NCBI RefSeq assembly: GCF_003852405.1
Contig: NZ_QAJM01000011.1
Span: forward strand, 1 to 49,664
Length of the DNA: 49,664 bases
From: Pseudomonas sp. KBW05
GTDB taxonomy: Bacteria; Pseudomonadota; Gammaproteobacteria; Pseudomonadales; Pseudomonadaceae
Direction: 5' to 3'
Translations under genes and position numbers: made by a program
Shown here: piece after piece, positions 29,353 to 41,101 of the stretch
Numbering within the stretch: position 1 is the stretch's first letter
Layout: each line of letters begins with the position of its first letter
Notes under the pieces: generated by a model
Database searches by the model: none
Told to the model about the DNA's origin: nothing
Seen by the model: only the letters and a program-made list of their open reading frames with translations

Positions 29353-30758
29353 AATTGCGCGAGCACTCGCCCGTGATAACGAATCTGCGCGAGGGTCAAC
29401 GCGGTGTAACCGAGGATCACCGCTGCTGGCAGGCGCACGTGCGTGCAGAACCGGCCCAACGGCTGCAACGTCAGTCCGACGGCGGCGGCGCGGGTGCAAA
29501 AATCATCCTCTGCGACGCCGGGCGGCAACCACAACACACAGTGCAAACCCGCCTGCTGGCCGCTGACCACAGTGGCGCGTGGCAGGCACGCGAGCAAGGC
29601 ATCGCGGCGCGTCTGGTAGGCCTGCCGCGAGGCGCGCAAGTGGCGCACAAAGGCACCGCTGCGCAGAAACTCCATCAACCCCAACTGATCCGTAGCCCCC
29701 ACTGAGTGCCCGGTCAGTTGCAAGGTGCGCAGCAGCGGTCGACGCAGCACCTTGGGCACCACCATGAACCCCACACGCAGCCCGGGAAACAGGTTCTTGT
29801 TGAAGCTGCCGCAGTAGATCACCCGATCACCGGAGTCCAGGGACTTCAGCGCCGCCAGGGGAGCGCTGTTGTAGTTGTATTCGCTGTCGTAGTCGTCCTC
29901 GACCACCCAGGCGTCGGCGCGGGCAGCCCAGTCCAGCAGCGCCAGACGGCGTGACACCGTCAGGGTCATGCCCAGCGGTGCCTGGTGAGCGGGCGTGACG
30001 TAGGCTAGGCGTGCAGTGTCGGGCAGTTGTACGGTATCCAGGCCCTCGGCGGTCACCGCGACGCCATGGATGTTTGCCCCCGCCAGCGCGAACAAGCGTC
30101 GCGCCGGCGGATAACCGGGGTCTTCCACACACGCAGTGTCACCGGGTTTTAGCACCGTGCGCGCAATCAGGTCGAGGGCATGGCGGATGCCACTGGTGAC
30201 AATCACTTCATCCGCCTCGCACTGCATGCCGCGAAAGCTGCGCAAGTAGTCGGCGATCTCTGCGCGCAGCTCAGGCAAGCCAGCGGAATGGGCCGCTTCG
30301 AGCACGCCCGGGCCCACCGCCTGCAAGCCACGGGAAATACAGCGGGCCCAGCTCTTCAAATCGAACAGGCTGGCATCCGGGCGCCGGGCCACAAAGGGCA
30401 CATGGCTTTGCACGCCTGCGTCCGGTTGATCGGGCACCGCCTCGCGGCGCGGCGCGGCACTCGCCACGGGGGCTGCAATAAATTGCTCGGGGATCACCGC
30501 ACACACCCGTGTGCCAGAGCCGGCCAGCCGCTGCACGTAGCCTTCGCTGTGCAACCGATCAAAGGCCGCTTCCAACGTGCCACGGGACACCAGCCAACGC
30601 TGCGCCAGGCTGCGGGTGGACGGCAAGCGGCTGTCGGCCGGCAACTGCCGATTGAGGATGGCCGCGCGCAGAGCGTCGTAGGCGCCCTGCTGCTTCCCGG
30701 CGTCCAGGCTGTCGGGGCGCGGCAGGTCCAGGGCAGATGCAGCTTTTCCGCGGCTCAT
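29337..30758 (-). CDS. MocR-family (GntR-HTH plus aminotransferase-like) transcriptional regulator
   Basis: 473 residues. The N-terminal winged helix (about 1-95) has LPSTRSLAQRWLVSRGTLEA and LHSEGYVQRLAGSGTRV. The rest is a class I aminotransferase-like domain with FSWARC-like entry segments, CVEDPGYPPARRLFALAGA, VVEDDYDSEYNYNSAP and the cofactor lysine in GSFNKNLFPGLRVGFMV near residue 320. It should bind pyridoxal phosphate and act as a regulator rather than an enzyme. It is divergent from the MFS exporter gene 92 bases away, its most likely target. Its stop is 26 bases before the metal-efflux operon, so read-through is possible. Confidence 0.9.
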   Translation of the reverse strand: MSRGKAASALDLPRPDSLDAGKQQGAYDALRAAILNRQLPADSRLPSTRSLAQRWLVSRGTLEAAFDRLHSEGYVQRLAGSGTRVCAVIPEQFIAAPVASAAPRREAVPDQPDAGVQSHVPFVARRPDASLFDLKSWARCISRGLQAVGPGVLEAAHSAGLPELRAEIADYLRSFRGMQCEADEVIVTSGIRHALDLIARTVLKPGDTACVEDPGYPPARRLFALAGANIHGVAVTAEGLDTVQLPDTARLAYVTPAHQAPLGMTLTVSRRLALLDWAARADAWVVEDDYDSEYNYNSAPLAALKSLDSGDRVIYCGSFNKNLFPGLRVGFMVVPKVLRRPLLRTLQLTGHSVGATDQLGLMEFLRSGAFVRHLRASRQAYQTRRDALLACLPRATVVSGQQAGLHCVLWLPPGVAEDDFCTRAAAVGLTLQPLGRFCTHVRLPAAVILGYTALTLAQIRYHGRVLAQLLIAA

Positions 30759-30850
30759 AGTGGTCCAGTCAGTTCAGCCGTAAGTGGCTCTCAGGATTAA
30801 ACCACAATGCCGCTAGAGTTTGAGCCCTACCCCTTGCGAAGAAACTTCCC

Positions 30851-32089
30851 ATGACCCAACGCGCCCTTTCCACCGGGTTCTGGCTGGTGCTGCTGACCGT
30901 GCTGATCGCCCTGCCGCGCATCACCCTGGACATGCACCTGCCCGCCCTGCCGGCCATGGCCGACTACTTCCACAGCAGCGACAGCCAACTGCAACTGACC
31001 CTGACCCTGTACACCCTCGGCTCGGCAATTTCCCTGCTCGTGGCCGGCCCGCTCACCGACCGCTTCGGCCGCCGCCCGGTATTGCTGGCCGGCCTGCTGT
31101 TGTATGTCTTGGCGACTGTGGCCTGCGCCCTGGCCGACAGCCTCACGGTGCTGATCATCGCCCGGTTGTTCCAGGCCCTCGGTGGTTGCTGCACCACCGT
31201 GATCGGCCGCGTGATTGTGCGCGACTACTTTGACCGTCACGAGCAGGCGCGCTTGCTGGGGCTGATCTCCATGGCCATGGCCGTGTCCCCCATGGCCGCG
31301 CCGGTGCTGGGTAGCCTGATGCTGCCGCTCATCAACTGGCGCGGCCTGTTTGTGCTGTTGGGGGTGATTGGCGCCGTGCTGTGCCTGGTGGTGTTTCGCC
31401 GCCTGCCCGAGACCCGTCCGCCAGAGGTCGCCGCCGCGCCGCCGAGCAACCTGTTGCGCATCTACAGCCAGCTCCTGCGCGACCGATATTTCCTGCGCTA
31501 TTCCCTGGCCATCGGCTGCGTGTACAGCACGTATTTCCCGTTCATTGCAGAGTCGTCGGCGTTGTTGCAGCGGGGCTACGGCCTGTCTGCCACCGCCTAC
31601 GCCCTGGTGTTTGCAGCAACCATCAGCGGCTACATGCTGGGCGCGAATCTGTTTCGCCGGCTGGTGCAGCGGTTCGAGCCGGATCGCTTGATTGCAGGTG
31701 CCATCGCGTTGAATGTGCTGGGCAGCCTGATGCTCGCGGCAGCAACCACCGTGTTGCCGGGTGAATGGCTGGCGATCGTGTTGCCGATGGTGGTGATCAT
31801 GGTGTCGGTAGGGATGGTGATTCCAGCCTGTCAGCTGGCGGTGTTGCAGCCTTACGGCGCGATTGCCGGGACGGCGTCGGGGTTGTTCTTTTTTACTCAG
31901 ATGTTTTTGACGGCGGTGAGTAGTTGGGCGACGGGGTTGTTGTCCGATGGTACATCTGGCCCCTTGGTCGTCATGACCTGCATGGCAACGGTGCTACTGG
32001 TGACCAGTTGGCTGACACTGCACAAAACCCAATGTGGGAGCGGGCTTGCTCGCGAAAGCGCAGTGTCAGTCGATGCATCCGGTGGCTGA
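30851..32089 (+). CDS. Bcr/CflA-family MFS drug exporter
   Basis: 412 residues with twelve predicted membrane helices. It begins MTQRALSTGFWLVLLTVLIA, then ITLDMHLPALPAMADYF, typical of the Bcr/CflA group. The MFS loop motif is GPLTDRFGRRPVLLAGLLLY, and IIARLFQALGGCCTTVIGR follows. It would expel drugs or other small molecules using the proton gradient. The last 20 or so residues (from QCGSGLARESAVSV) are encoded by a REP sequence, so the native stop has been lost or replaced by repeat-derived sequence. It is divergent from the MocR gene. Confidence 0.88.
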   Translation: MTQRALSTGFWLVLLTVLIALPRITLDMHLPALPAMADYFHSSDSQLQLTLTLYTLGSAISLLVAGPLTDRFGRRPVLLAGLLLYVLATVACALADSLTVLIIARLFQALGGCCTTVIGRVIVRDYFDRHEQARLLGLISMAMAVSPMAAPVLGSLMLPLINWRGLFVLLGVIGAVLCLVVFRRLPETRPPEVAAAPPSNLLRIYSQLLRDRYFLRYSLAIGCVYSTYFPFIAESSALLQRGYGLSATAYALVFAATISGYMLGANLFRRLVQRFEPDRLIAGAIALNVLGSLMLAAATTVLPGEWLAIVLPMVVIMVSVGMVIPACQLAVLQPYGAIAGTASGLFFFTQMFLTAVSSWATGLLSDGTSGPLVVMTCMATVLLVTSWLTLHKTQCGSGLARESAVSVDASGG

Positions 32090-32122
32090 CACGCCGCCTT
32101 CGCGAGCAAGCCCGCTCCCACA
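32033..32122. repeat. BIME overlapping the 3' end of the MFS gene
   Basis: An inverted pair of REP sequences (TGTGGGAGCGGGCTTGCTCG at 32033 and its reverse ending at 32122). The left arm lies inside the MFS coding frame, whose stop is at 32087-32089. It stands between convergent transcripts. Confidence 0.9.
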
Positions 32123-32146
32123 GGGGGGACCGAGCCAGGCTCAGGT

Positions 32147-32221
32147 TTAGTGCATGAAGATGGCAATCAGGATAATCACCGGGATAGGTACACCGAGGAA
32201 AAAAAGCAGTATCGAGCGCAT
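32147..32221 (-). CDS. 24-residue hydrophobic peptide
   Basis: A very short gene (75 bases) with an excellent ribosome site (AAGGAGA at 32227-32233, five bases before ATG). The product starts MRSILLFFLGVPIPVIIL and ends IAIFMH. It is almost entirely hydrophobic, with one N-terminal arginine and a central Pro-Ile-Pro, and long enough for a single membrane helix. It starts 15 bases after the stop of the membrane-protein gene, so the two should be cotranscribed. I recall similar tiny proteins in other pseudomonads but not a function. A membrane-embedded regulator or subunit of its neighbour is possible. Confidence 0.65.
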   Translation of the reverse strand: MRSILLFFLGVPIPVIILIAIFMH

Positions 32222-32236
32222 GATGTTCTCCTTGAA

Positions 32237-33121
32237 TTAACGGACAAAGTGTTCGGTTTCGACATACACCACGGCATCGCGACGGCGACCGCCGTAGGTG
32301 GCAGCGAAGCTGGCAAAGAACGCGCCGATCAGCAGGGCAATGAAGGTCCACAGCGAGGTATAGGCAGCCACCTTCGCAGCAGTATCCGCCGCCTGCTTGG
32401 CTTTGAGCTTGGCATCCTCGATCGCTTTACGGGCATCGCCATACACCTTGTCGATCCGCGCCTCGGCATCCGCCTGGCTGAGGTTGGTGCGCTGGCTGAT
32501 CAACTGGGCCAGGTAGGCACGGTCTTCGGCGGCGAGCTGGCCATCGTTGCTCAGGGTGCGCGCAAAGATGCGGGCAACCACGCCGTGGGCGGCGTCATCG
32601 CTGACGGCCACTGGGCGGTCGTCGCGGAACAGGCTGTCGACGTAGTAGCCGAAGTCGTCGCCCTTCACCGCCGTACCGACCGCCTGGGTCACACCCGAGG
32701 CCACGCTGGCACCGGCTTTCACGCCACCGCCGACAACACTGCTGACGGAGCCGACGATCAAGGTTGCCGCCACCAGCGTAGCGACGGCCCAAGACAGGAA
32801 GCCATGGGCGGTATCGCGGAAGTACACCTCATCGCCATGCATATTGGCCCACTTCACCCGCAACCGGCCGGCGATGTAACCGCCCAGGCCCGACGCGACG
32901 ATCTGGGTAAAGGCCAGCCAGATAATCGTGGAAATGCCCAGTCCCTTGGCACTGATACCGCTGTCGGCCCACGGCGACACCGCCGAAAAGCCCAGGCCGA
33001 AGCCCAGCAGTACGAGGATCAGGGACAGGGCCGCCGCAGCAGCGGCCCCGGCAAAGATCGCGCCCCAGGAAACCCCGGAGCGCGTGCTCGATTCTTGCAG
33101 CGTGGATGAGGATGTGATCAT
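32237..33121 (-). CDS. Uncharacterised membrane protein with four helices
   Basis: 294 residues. Hydrophobic helices are near residues 19-47 (WGAIFAGAAAAAALSLILVL), 68-92 (IIWLAFTQIVASGLGGYIAG), 112-138 (LSWAVATLVAATLIVGSVSS) and 255-280 (LWTFIALLIGAFFASFAATY). Between the third and fourth lies a charged helical segment of about 110 residues with ARIDKVYGDARKAIEDAKLK. The Gly/Ala-rich first three helices resemble a family widespread in proteobacteria without known function. The ATG follows GGGAGC. It is transcribed together with the 24-residue peptide. No enzyme motif was seen. Confidence 0.75.
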   Translation of the reverse strand: MITSSSTLQESSTRSGVSWGAIFAGAAAAAALSLILVLLGFGLGFSAVSPWADSGISAKGLGISTIIWLAFTQIVASGLGGYIAGRLRVKWANMHGDEVYFRDTAHGFLSWAVATLVAATLIVGSVSSVVGGGVKAGASVASGVTQAVGTAVKGDDFGYYVDSLFRDDRPVAVSDDAAHGVVARIFARTLSNDGQLAAEDRAYLAQLISQRTNLSQADAEARIDKVYGDARKAIEDAKLKAKQAADTAAKVAAYTSLWTFIALLIGAFFASFAATYGGRRRDAVVYVETEHFVR

Positions 33122-33223
33122 TGTTGTTTTGCTCCCGGCAGGAAAAATGGTGTTACATGTCTCGGAAGGGACAGTGCAGGCACCATGCCAGTCGCCTGAA
33201 AATTAAATATTCATTACTTTCAA

Positions 33224-33239
33224 CAAGTTAAATAACTTG
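33224..33239. promoter_or_regulatory. Palindrome upstream of the membrane-protein gene
   Basis: CAAGTTA-AA-TAACTTG is a perfect 7-bp dyad about 100 bases before the ATG of the minus-strand membrane-protein gene, in AT-rich sequence. It could be an operator; the regulator is unknown. Confidence 0.35.
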
Positions 33240-33318
33240 AACTTCCTAGGACCATGCAACTTGCAAGAACAACCTCTTCCGGGCAGGCGTTATGCAACCT
33301 CCAGCCGAACTCGGTCAG

Positions 33319-33407
33319 TGTGGGAGCGGGCTTGCTCGCGAATGCGGTCCATCTGTAACAGATGTGCTGGCAGGCAAACCGCTTTCGCGAGCAAGCCCGC
33401 TCCCACA
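33319..33407. repeat. BIME in a divergent intergenic region
   Basis: An inverted pair of REP sequences (TGTGGGAGCGGGCTTGCTCG and its reverse). Unlike most copies here it stands upstream of genes on both sides. Confidence 0.9.
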
Positions 33408-33532
33408 TTGACCCAGCCAGCCAGTAGAAATTCTGGTGGTTCTGCCAACATGAAGTTTAATTTAGGAAGCGTTCAGGCATTTCTTGGCAAAATGCCCCCA
33501 CTTCTAGTGTGAATCGCTCACCAGGTAATCCT

Positions 33533-34216
33533 ATGACCCGCATTTTGACCATCGAGGATGATGCCGTAACAGCCCGCGAGATCGTCGCCGAGCTGAGTAG
33601 CCATGGACTGGACGTAGATTGGGTAGACAACGGCCGCGAAGGCCTGGTCCGCGCCGTGAGCGGCGATTACGACCTGATCACCCTCGACCGCATGCTGCCG
33701 GAACTCGATGGCCTGGCCATCGTCACCACCTTGCGCACCATCGGCGTGTCGACACCGATCCTGATGATCAGCGCCCTCTCCGATGTGGACGAACGGGTAC
33801 GCGGCCTGCGCGCCGGGGGTGATGACTACCTGACCAAACCCTTCGCCTCCGACGAAATGGCCGCCCGCGTCGAAGTACTGCTGCGGCGTAAAAGCACCGT
33901 CAAGGAATTCGAAACCGCCCTGCGCGTGGCCGACCTGGAACTCAACCTGATCAGCCGCGAAGCCAGCCGTGCCGAGCAACCGCTGAGCCTGCTGCCCACC
34001 GAATACAAGCTGCTGGAATTCCTGATGCGCAACACCGGGCAGATCCTCTCGCGGATGATGATCTTCGAGGAAGTCTGGGGTTACCACTTCGACCCCGGCA
34101 CCAACCTGATCGACGTGCACATCGGTCGCCTGCGCAAGAAAATCGATCCACCGGGCCTCACGCCGCTGATCCGCACGGTACGAGGTTCCGGTTATGTCAT
34201 TGCTGAACCCCTCTAA
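33533..34216 (+). CDS. OmpR-family response regulator
   Basis: 227 residues from the ATG at 33533 (MTRILTIEDDAVTAREIV). The receiver domain has the acidic pair IEDD, the phosphoacceptor aspartate in ITLDRMLPELDG near residue 51, and DYLTKPF with the conserved lysine. The C-terminal winged helix has LLPTEYKLLEFLMRNTG and DVHIGRLRKKIDPPG, then TVRGSGYVI. It should be phosphorylated by the kinase encoded next, whose start overlaps its end by 23 bases. Target genes and the signal are unknown; the neighbours do not settle this. Confidence 0.93.
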   Translation: MTRILTIEDDAVTAREIVAELSSHGLDVDWVDNGREGLVRAVSGDYDLITLDRMLPELDGLAIVTTLRTIGVSTPILMISALSDVDERVRGLRAGGDDYLTKPFASDEMAARVEVLLRRKSTVKEFETALRVADLELNLISREASRAEQPLSLLPTEYKLLEFLMRNTGQILSRMMIFEEVWGYHFDPGTNLIDVHIGRLRKKIDPPGLTPLIRTVRGSGYVIAEPL

Positions 34217-35585
34217 GGGCTGGCGTTCCTCCAGCAGCCGCTTGTTGGCGCTGTACAGTTCGCTGTTCGTGGCCTGGAGCTGCATCCTCATGGGGGTGCT
34301 GTATTACGAGGTGTCCGGTTACCTGGGCGACCTCTCGCGCCATTCCTTGATGCAGCGCCAGCACCTGTTCCAGCGCTTCGACGGCGAGGAACTGGTGGAA
34401 GCGCTGACCACCAGCATGACCTTCGACATGAAGGGCGTGGACGCCTACGGCTTGTTCGACGAGCAATTCAACCCGCTGAGCGGGCCGATCCGTGCCGTGC
34501 CGCCCGACTTGCCGCTGGACGGCAAGATCCACGCCCTGGCCAACTGCGTGGATTCCGACGACCCCAAACTGCCCAAGGACAGCTGCGACGCCGTGGCCAC
34601 CCATACCGACGACGGCCGCTGGCTGGTGCTGGTGCGCGCCAACGGTTCGCTGTTTGGCGTGACCCGGATCATCTGGCATGCGCTGCTGTGGGCGCTGTCG
34701 TTGACCATCATCCCCGGCGCCGCCGGCTGGCACTTGCTGCGCCGCCGCCCGCTGCGGCGCATTCGCGGTATTCAAGCCAGCGCCGAGGCCATCGTCGCCG
34801 GAGACCTGACCCACCGCCTGCCGCTGTCGAATCGGCGTGATGAACTGGACATGCTCGCCGCCATCGTCAACGCCATGCTCGACCGCATCGAAAAGCTGAT
34901 GAACGAGGTCAAGGGCGTGTGCGACAACATCGCCCACGACCTGCGCACCCCGCTGACCCGCCTGCGTGCACAGCTCTATCGCATCCGCCAAGAGGCCGAG
35001 CAGGACTCCAACTACGCGGTCAAGCTGGACGATGCGATTACAGAAACCGACACCCTGATGGCGCGCTTTCGCGGCTTGCTGCGCATCTCGGAGCTGGAAG
35101 ACCACCAGCGCCGCTCGGGCTTCCTGGTGATGGACCCGCTGCCGCTGCTGCGCGAACTGCATGACTTCTACCTGCCGCTGGCCGAAGAAGGCGAGCTGCA
35201 ACTGGTGCTCGACACCCCGGAATCCCTGCCCTGGATCACCGGCGACCGCGCCCTGTTGTTCGAGGCCCTGGCCAACCTGCTGAGCAACTCGATCAAGTTC
35301 TCCCCGGCGGGTGGCGAAGTGATCCTGCGGGCCGTGAACGACGCCGGCAGCACGCGCATCGAAGTGCACGACTCCGGGCCGGGCATCCCGATTGCCGAAC
35401 GCAACGCGGTGTTCCAGCGCTTCTATCGTGTGGATGAAAACGACCAGCAAGGCGGGTTTGGCTTGGGCTTGTCGATTGTCGCGGCGATCATCAACTTGCA
35501 CGGGTTCAAGCTGGAAGTGGGCAGCAGTGAGAGCGGTGGTGCGCGGTTGGTGCTGGAGTGCCGGCAGCAGCTGATGCCCGAGTAA
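34194..35585 (+). CDS. Two-component sensor histidine kinase
   Basis: 463 residues. The first membrane helix is near 18-40 (LLALYSSLFVAWSCILMGVL). A periplasmic domain of about 110 residues contains a cysteine pair (ANCVDSDDPKLPKDSC). The second helix is near 155-180 and is followed by a HAMP region (RRIRGIQASAEAIVAGDLTH). The phosphoacceptor histidine is in NIAHDLRTPLTRLRAQL near residue 249. The ATPase domain has LANLLSNSIKFSPAGGEVIL, VHDSGPGIP and GGFGLGLSIV. It senses an unknown periplasmic cue and phosphorylates the overlapping response regulator. Confidence 0.93.
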   Translation: MSLLNPSKGWRSSSSRLLALYSSLFVAWSCILMGVLYYEVSGYLGDLSRHSLMQRQHLFQRFDGEELVEALTTSMTFDMKGVDAYGLFDEQFNPLSGPIRAVPPDLPLDGKIHALANCVDSDDPKLPKDSCDAVATHTDDGRWLVLVRANGSLFGVTRIIWHALLWALSLTIIPGAAGWHLLRRRPLRRIRGIQASAEAIVAGDLTHRLPLSNRRDELDMLAAIVNAMLDRIEKLMNEVKGVCDNIAHDLRTPLTRLRAQLYRIRQEAEQDSNYAVKLDDAITETDTLMARFRGLLRISELEDHQRRSGFLVMDPLPLLRELHDFYLPLAEEGELQLVLDTPESLPWITGDRALLFEALANLLSNSIKFSPAGGEVILRAVNDAGSTRIEVHDSGPGIPIAERNAVFQRFYRVDENDQQGGFGLGLSIVAAIINLHGFKLEVGSSESGGARLVLECRQQLMPE

Positions 35586-35604
35586 TCCAGTCACCACAAA
35601 ACCC

Positions 35605-35693
35605 TGTGGGAGCGGGCTTGCTCGCGAATGCGGTCTATCAGTAACAGATATGTTGACTGACACACCGCATTCGCGAGCAAGCCCGCTCCCACA
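35605..35693. repeat. BIME between convergent genes
   Basis: An inverted pair of REP sequences (TGTGGGAGCGGGCTTGCTCG and its reverse) between the end of the sensor-kinase gene and the end of the SRPBCC gene. Confidence 0.9.
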
Positions 35694-35721
35694 TTGGACT
35701 TGCAGCGCCGGTTAGATCAGG

Positions 35722-36132
35722 TCAAAAGTTCGCCCGCAACGCCTCAACCCCACCTTTATAGACGCCGGCAAACAGCTCTTCCACCGCCGCATCCGTCACA
35801 CCCTCCACCGGCGTGAACACACCCGACCAGGTCACCTTCGCCGACGCATCGCTCAACGCTTCAACCTGCAACGTCGCCAGGTAGGCACTCACCGGAAACG
35901 GCGATTGCTCAATGGTGTAGCTGTAGGTGCGCGCCACATTATCAAAGGTCTGCAACCGCTCCACGATCTCGCCACCGTCGGCGGTCGTCAGGTGACGCAG
36001 GCGGCCGCCTTCACTCGGTTCGCTCTTGGCGATCAGTGGCAGCCATTTCGGCAAGTCGTTGAAGCCGCCAACCAATGCCCAGACCTTGTCAGCGGATACC
36101 GGGATTTCAATTACTGCGGATGCTGTTGGCAC
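35722..36132 (-). CDS. SRPBCC (START-like) family protein, GTG start
   Basis: 136 residues. The start is a GTG at 36132 with GGAGAT at the right distance. The sequence has the family pattern: VIEIPVSADKVWALVGGFND at the start, then LPLIAKSEPSEGGRLRHLTT, YSYTIEQSPFPVSAYLATLQ and a C-terminal helix (EELFAGVYKGGVEALRANF). It has no signal peptide. Members bind hydrophobic ligands in a helix-grip fold; many bacterial ones have no known role. It is a single gene, 57 bases beyond the oxidoreductase gene stop in the same direction. Confidence 0.85.
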   Translation of the reverse strand: MPTASAVIEIPVSADKVWALVGGFNDLPKWLPLIAKSEPSEGGRLRHLTTADGGEIVERLQTFDNVARTYSYTIEQSPFPVSAYLATLQVEALSDASAKVTWSGVFTPVEGVTDAAVEELFAGVYKGGVEALRANF

Positions 36133-36189
36133 GGTAAATCTCCAAAAAAGTCGTAGGAAAACGTCGCCCAGCCTGCCACGCCCGGCGCT

Positions 36190-39952
<3,763 letters not shown>

Positions 39953-40081
39953 AAGGACCTCGGCAGGGTTACCCGGCTTGTATTGCCGGCGCATTGAGGT
40001 CTATCTTGGGCCGGCCTTCGAACCGCATCTATCCACTTTGCACGAACCACAGCGCACCAATAGAGTGCGCACGGATCTCCC
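39953..40081. promoter_or_regulatory. Divergent promoter region of the polyamine operon and AraC gene
   Basis: This 129-base gap must hold both promoters. A dyad GCGCAC-N7-GTGCGC at 40052-40070 lies just before the AraC-type gene and is a candidate binding site. No sigma factor consensus is clear. Confidence 0.35.
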
Positions 40082-40969
40082 ATGACCCAGGCAACCGCCT
40101 CTCGTGTACAGGCCTTCACCACCGGTGATGTAGCCGCCCAATGCAGTGCCACACCCGGTTGGGTGCAGCAGTACCAGCAGATGTCCCCGGGGCATTTTGC
40201 CGGGCAGATCCGCTACCTCGACCTGCAAGGCGTGGAAGTGTACGAAGAGTGCATGAACACGCGGGTGGAGCAGCATTTCAACGCGCCGCCGGGGTCATTG
40301 GCGTTCTGTTTCGACGGCAGCGATAACGCGCTGTACATGCTCAACGGCGAAAGCCGCAACACCTGGATCACCCCGGAAAACTACCGCGAAGTGGCCGTGG
40401 TGTTCGGCCCGCAGTTCGTGCAGCGCCATGGCCTGGATGTCGCGAAGTTGGAAGGCCTGTTCATGGCCCCGCTGAGCGGTCAGCAAAATGCCCTGTTCAC
40501 CCGCTGGCTCAGTGGGACGCTGACGCGCCTGCCCACCGTGATCGACCCCGTCAGCCTCACCCAGCAACTGCTCGACGACTGCCTGTTTATCCTCGACAAC
40601 GCCTGCGTGGGCCTGGACCGCAGCTCGTTGCAAAAACGCAGTGAAGAACGCCGCTTGATGGCACGCATCGGCGAATGGGCGGCGGATGCACCGGACGAGA
40701 CCGTCAACCTACTGCAACTGGCGCAGATTGCCGGCGTGCCGTTGCGCCAGTTGCAGCAAGGCTTCAAGACCTACACCGGGATAAGCCCGGCGCAGTGGTT
40801 GAGACTGCGCCGGTTGAACGGGGCGCGGCGGGAGTTGTTGAGCGGCGGCGATACCACCGTGGCTGAGGTGGCGATGAACTGGTCGTTTTGGCACTTGGGG
40901 CGGTTTTCGAACAGTTATCGGGCGTTGTTCAAAGAGCTGCCCAGTGAAACCCTGAAACGTCACTGTTAG
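40082..40969 (+). CDS. AraC-family transcriptional regulator
   Basis: 295 residues. The N-terminal 180 residues form a ligand or oligomerisation domain without membrane segments (QYQQMSPGHFAGQIRYLDLQ). The C-terminal 100 residues are the two-helix-turn-helix AraC domain: LLQLAQIAGVPLRQLQQGFK, then TGISPAQWLRLRRLNGARRE and VAEVAMNWSFWHLGRFSNSY. The last part resembles EutR-like members. It is divergent from the glutamine-synthetase-like gene, so it most likely activates the amine catabolic operon in response to its substrate. The ribosome site is weak. Confidence 0.88.
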   Translation: MTQATASRVQAFTTGDVAAQCSATPGWVQQYQQMSPGHFAGQIRYLDLQGVEVYEECMNTRVEQHFNAPPGSLAFCFDGSDNALYMLNGESRNTWITPENYREVAVVFGPQFVQRHGLDVAKLEGLFMAPLSGQQNALFTRWLSGTLTRLPTVIDPVSLTQQLLDDCLFILDNACVGLDRSSLQKRSEERRLMARIGEWAADAPDETVNLLQLAQIAGVPLRQLQQGFKTYTGISPAQWLRLRRLNGARRELLSGGDTTVAEVAMNWSFWHLGRFSNSYRALFKELPSETLKRHC

Positions 40970-40983
40970 AACTCGGTTAAAAA

Positions 40984-41072
40984 TGTGGGAGCGGGCTTGC
41001 TCGCGAATGCGGTGGGTCAGCCAAAATATCTGTGCCTGATACACCGCTTTCGCGAGCAAGCCCGCTCCCACA
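40984..41072. repeat. BIME between convergent genes
   Basis: An inverted pair of REP sequences (TGTGGGAGCGGGCTTGCTCG and its reverse) between the end of the AraC-type gene and the end of acoC. Confidence 0.9.
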
Positions 41073-41101
41073 GTTGATCGCGTCCTACCTTTGGATCTTG
41101 G

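Larger units (their letters stand above)
33122..33532. other. Divergent intergenic region with a dyad and a BIME
   Basis: This 411-base gap lies between the membrane-protein gene and the response-regulator gene. It contains the dyad at 33224-33239 in an AT-rich stretch, probably the promoter of the membrane-protein gene, then a BIME at 33319-33407, then AT-richer sequence before the response regulator. No further gene is supported. Confidence 0.5.

Noticed and set aside
34197-35663. 488-codon open frame on the minus strand
   Set aside because: It is opposite the sensor kinase and begins inside a REP element; no domain recognisable.
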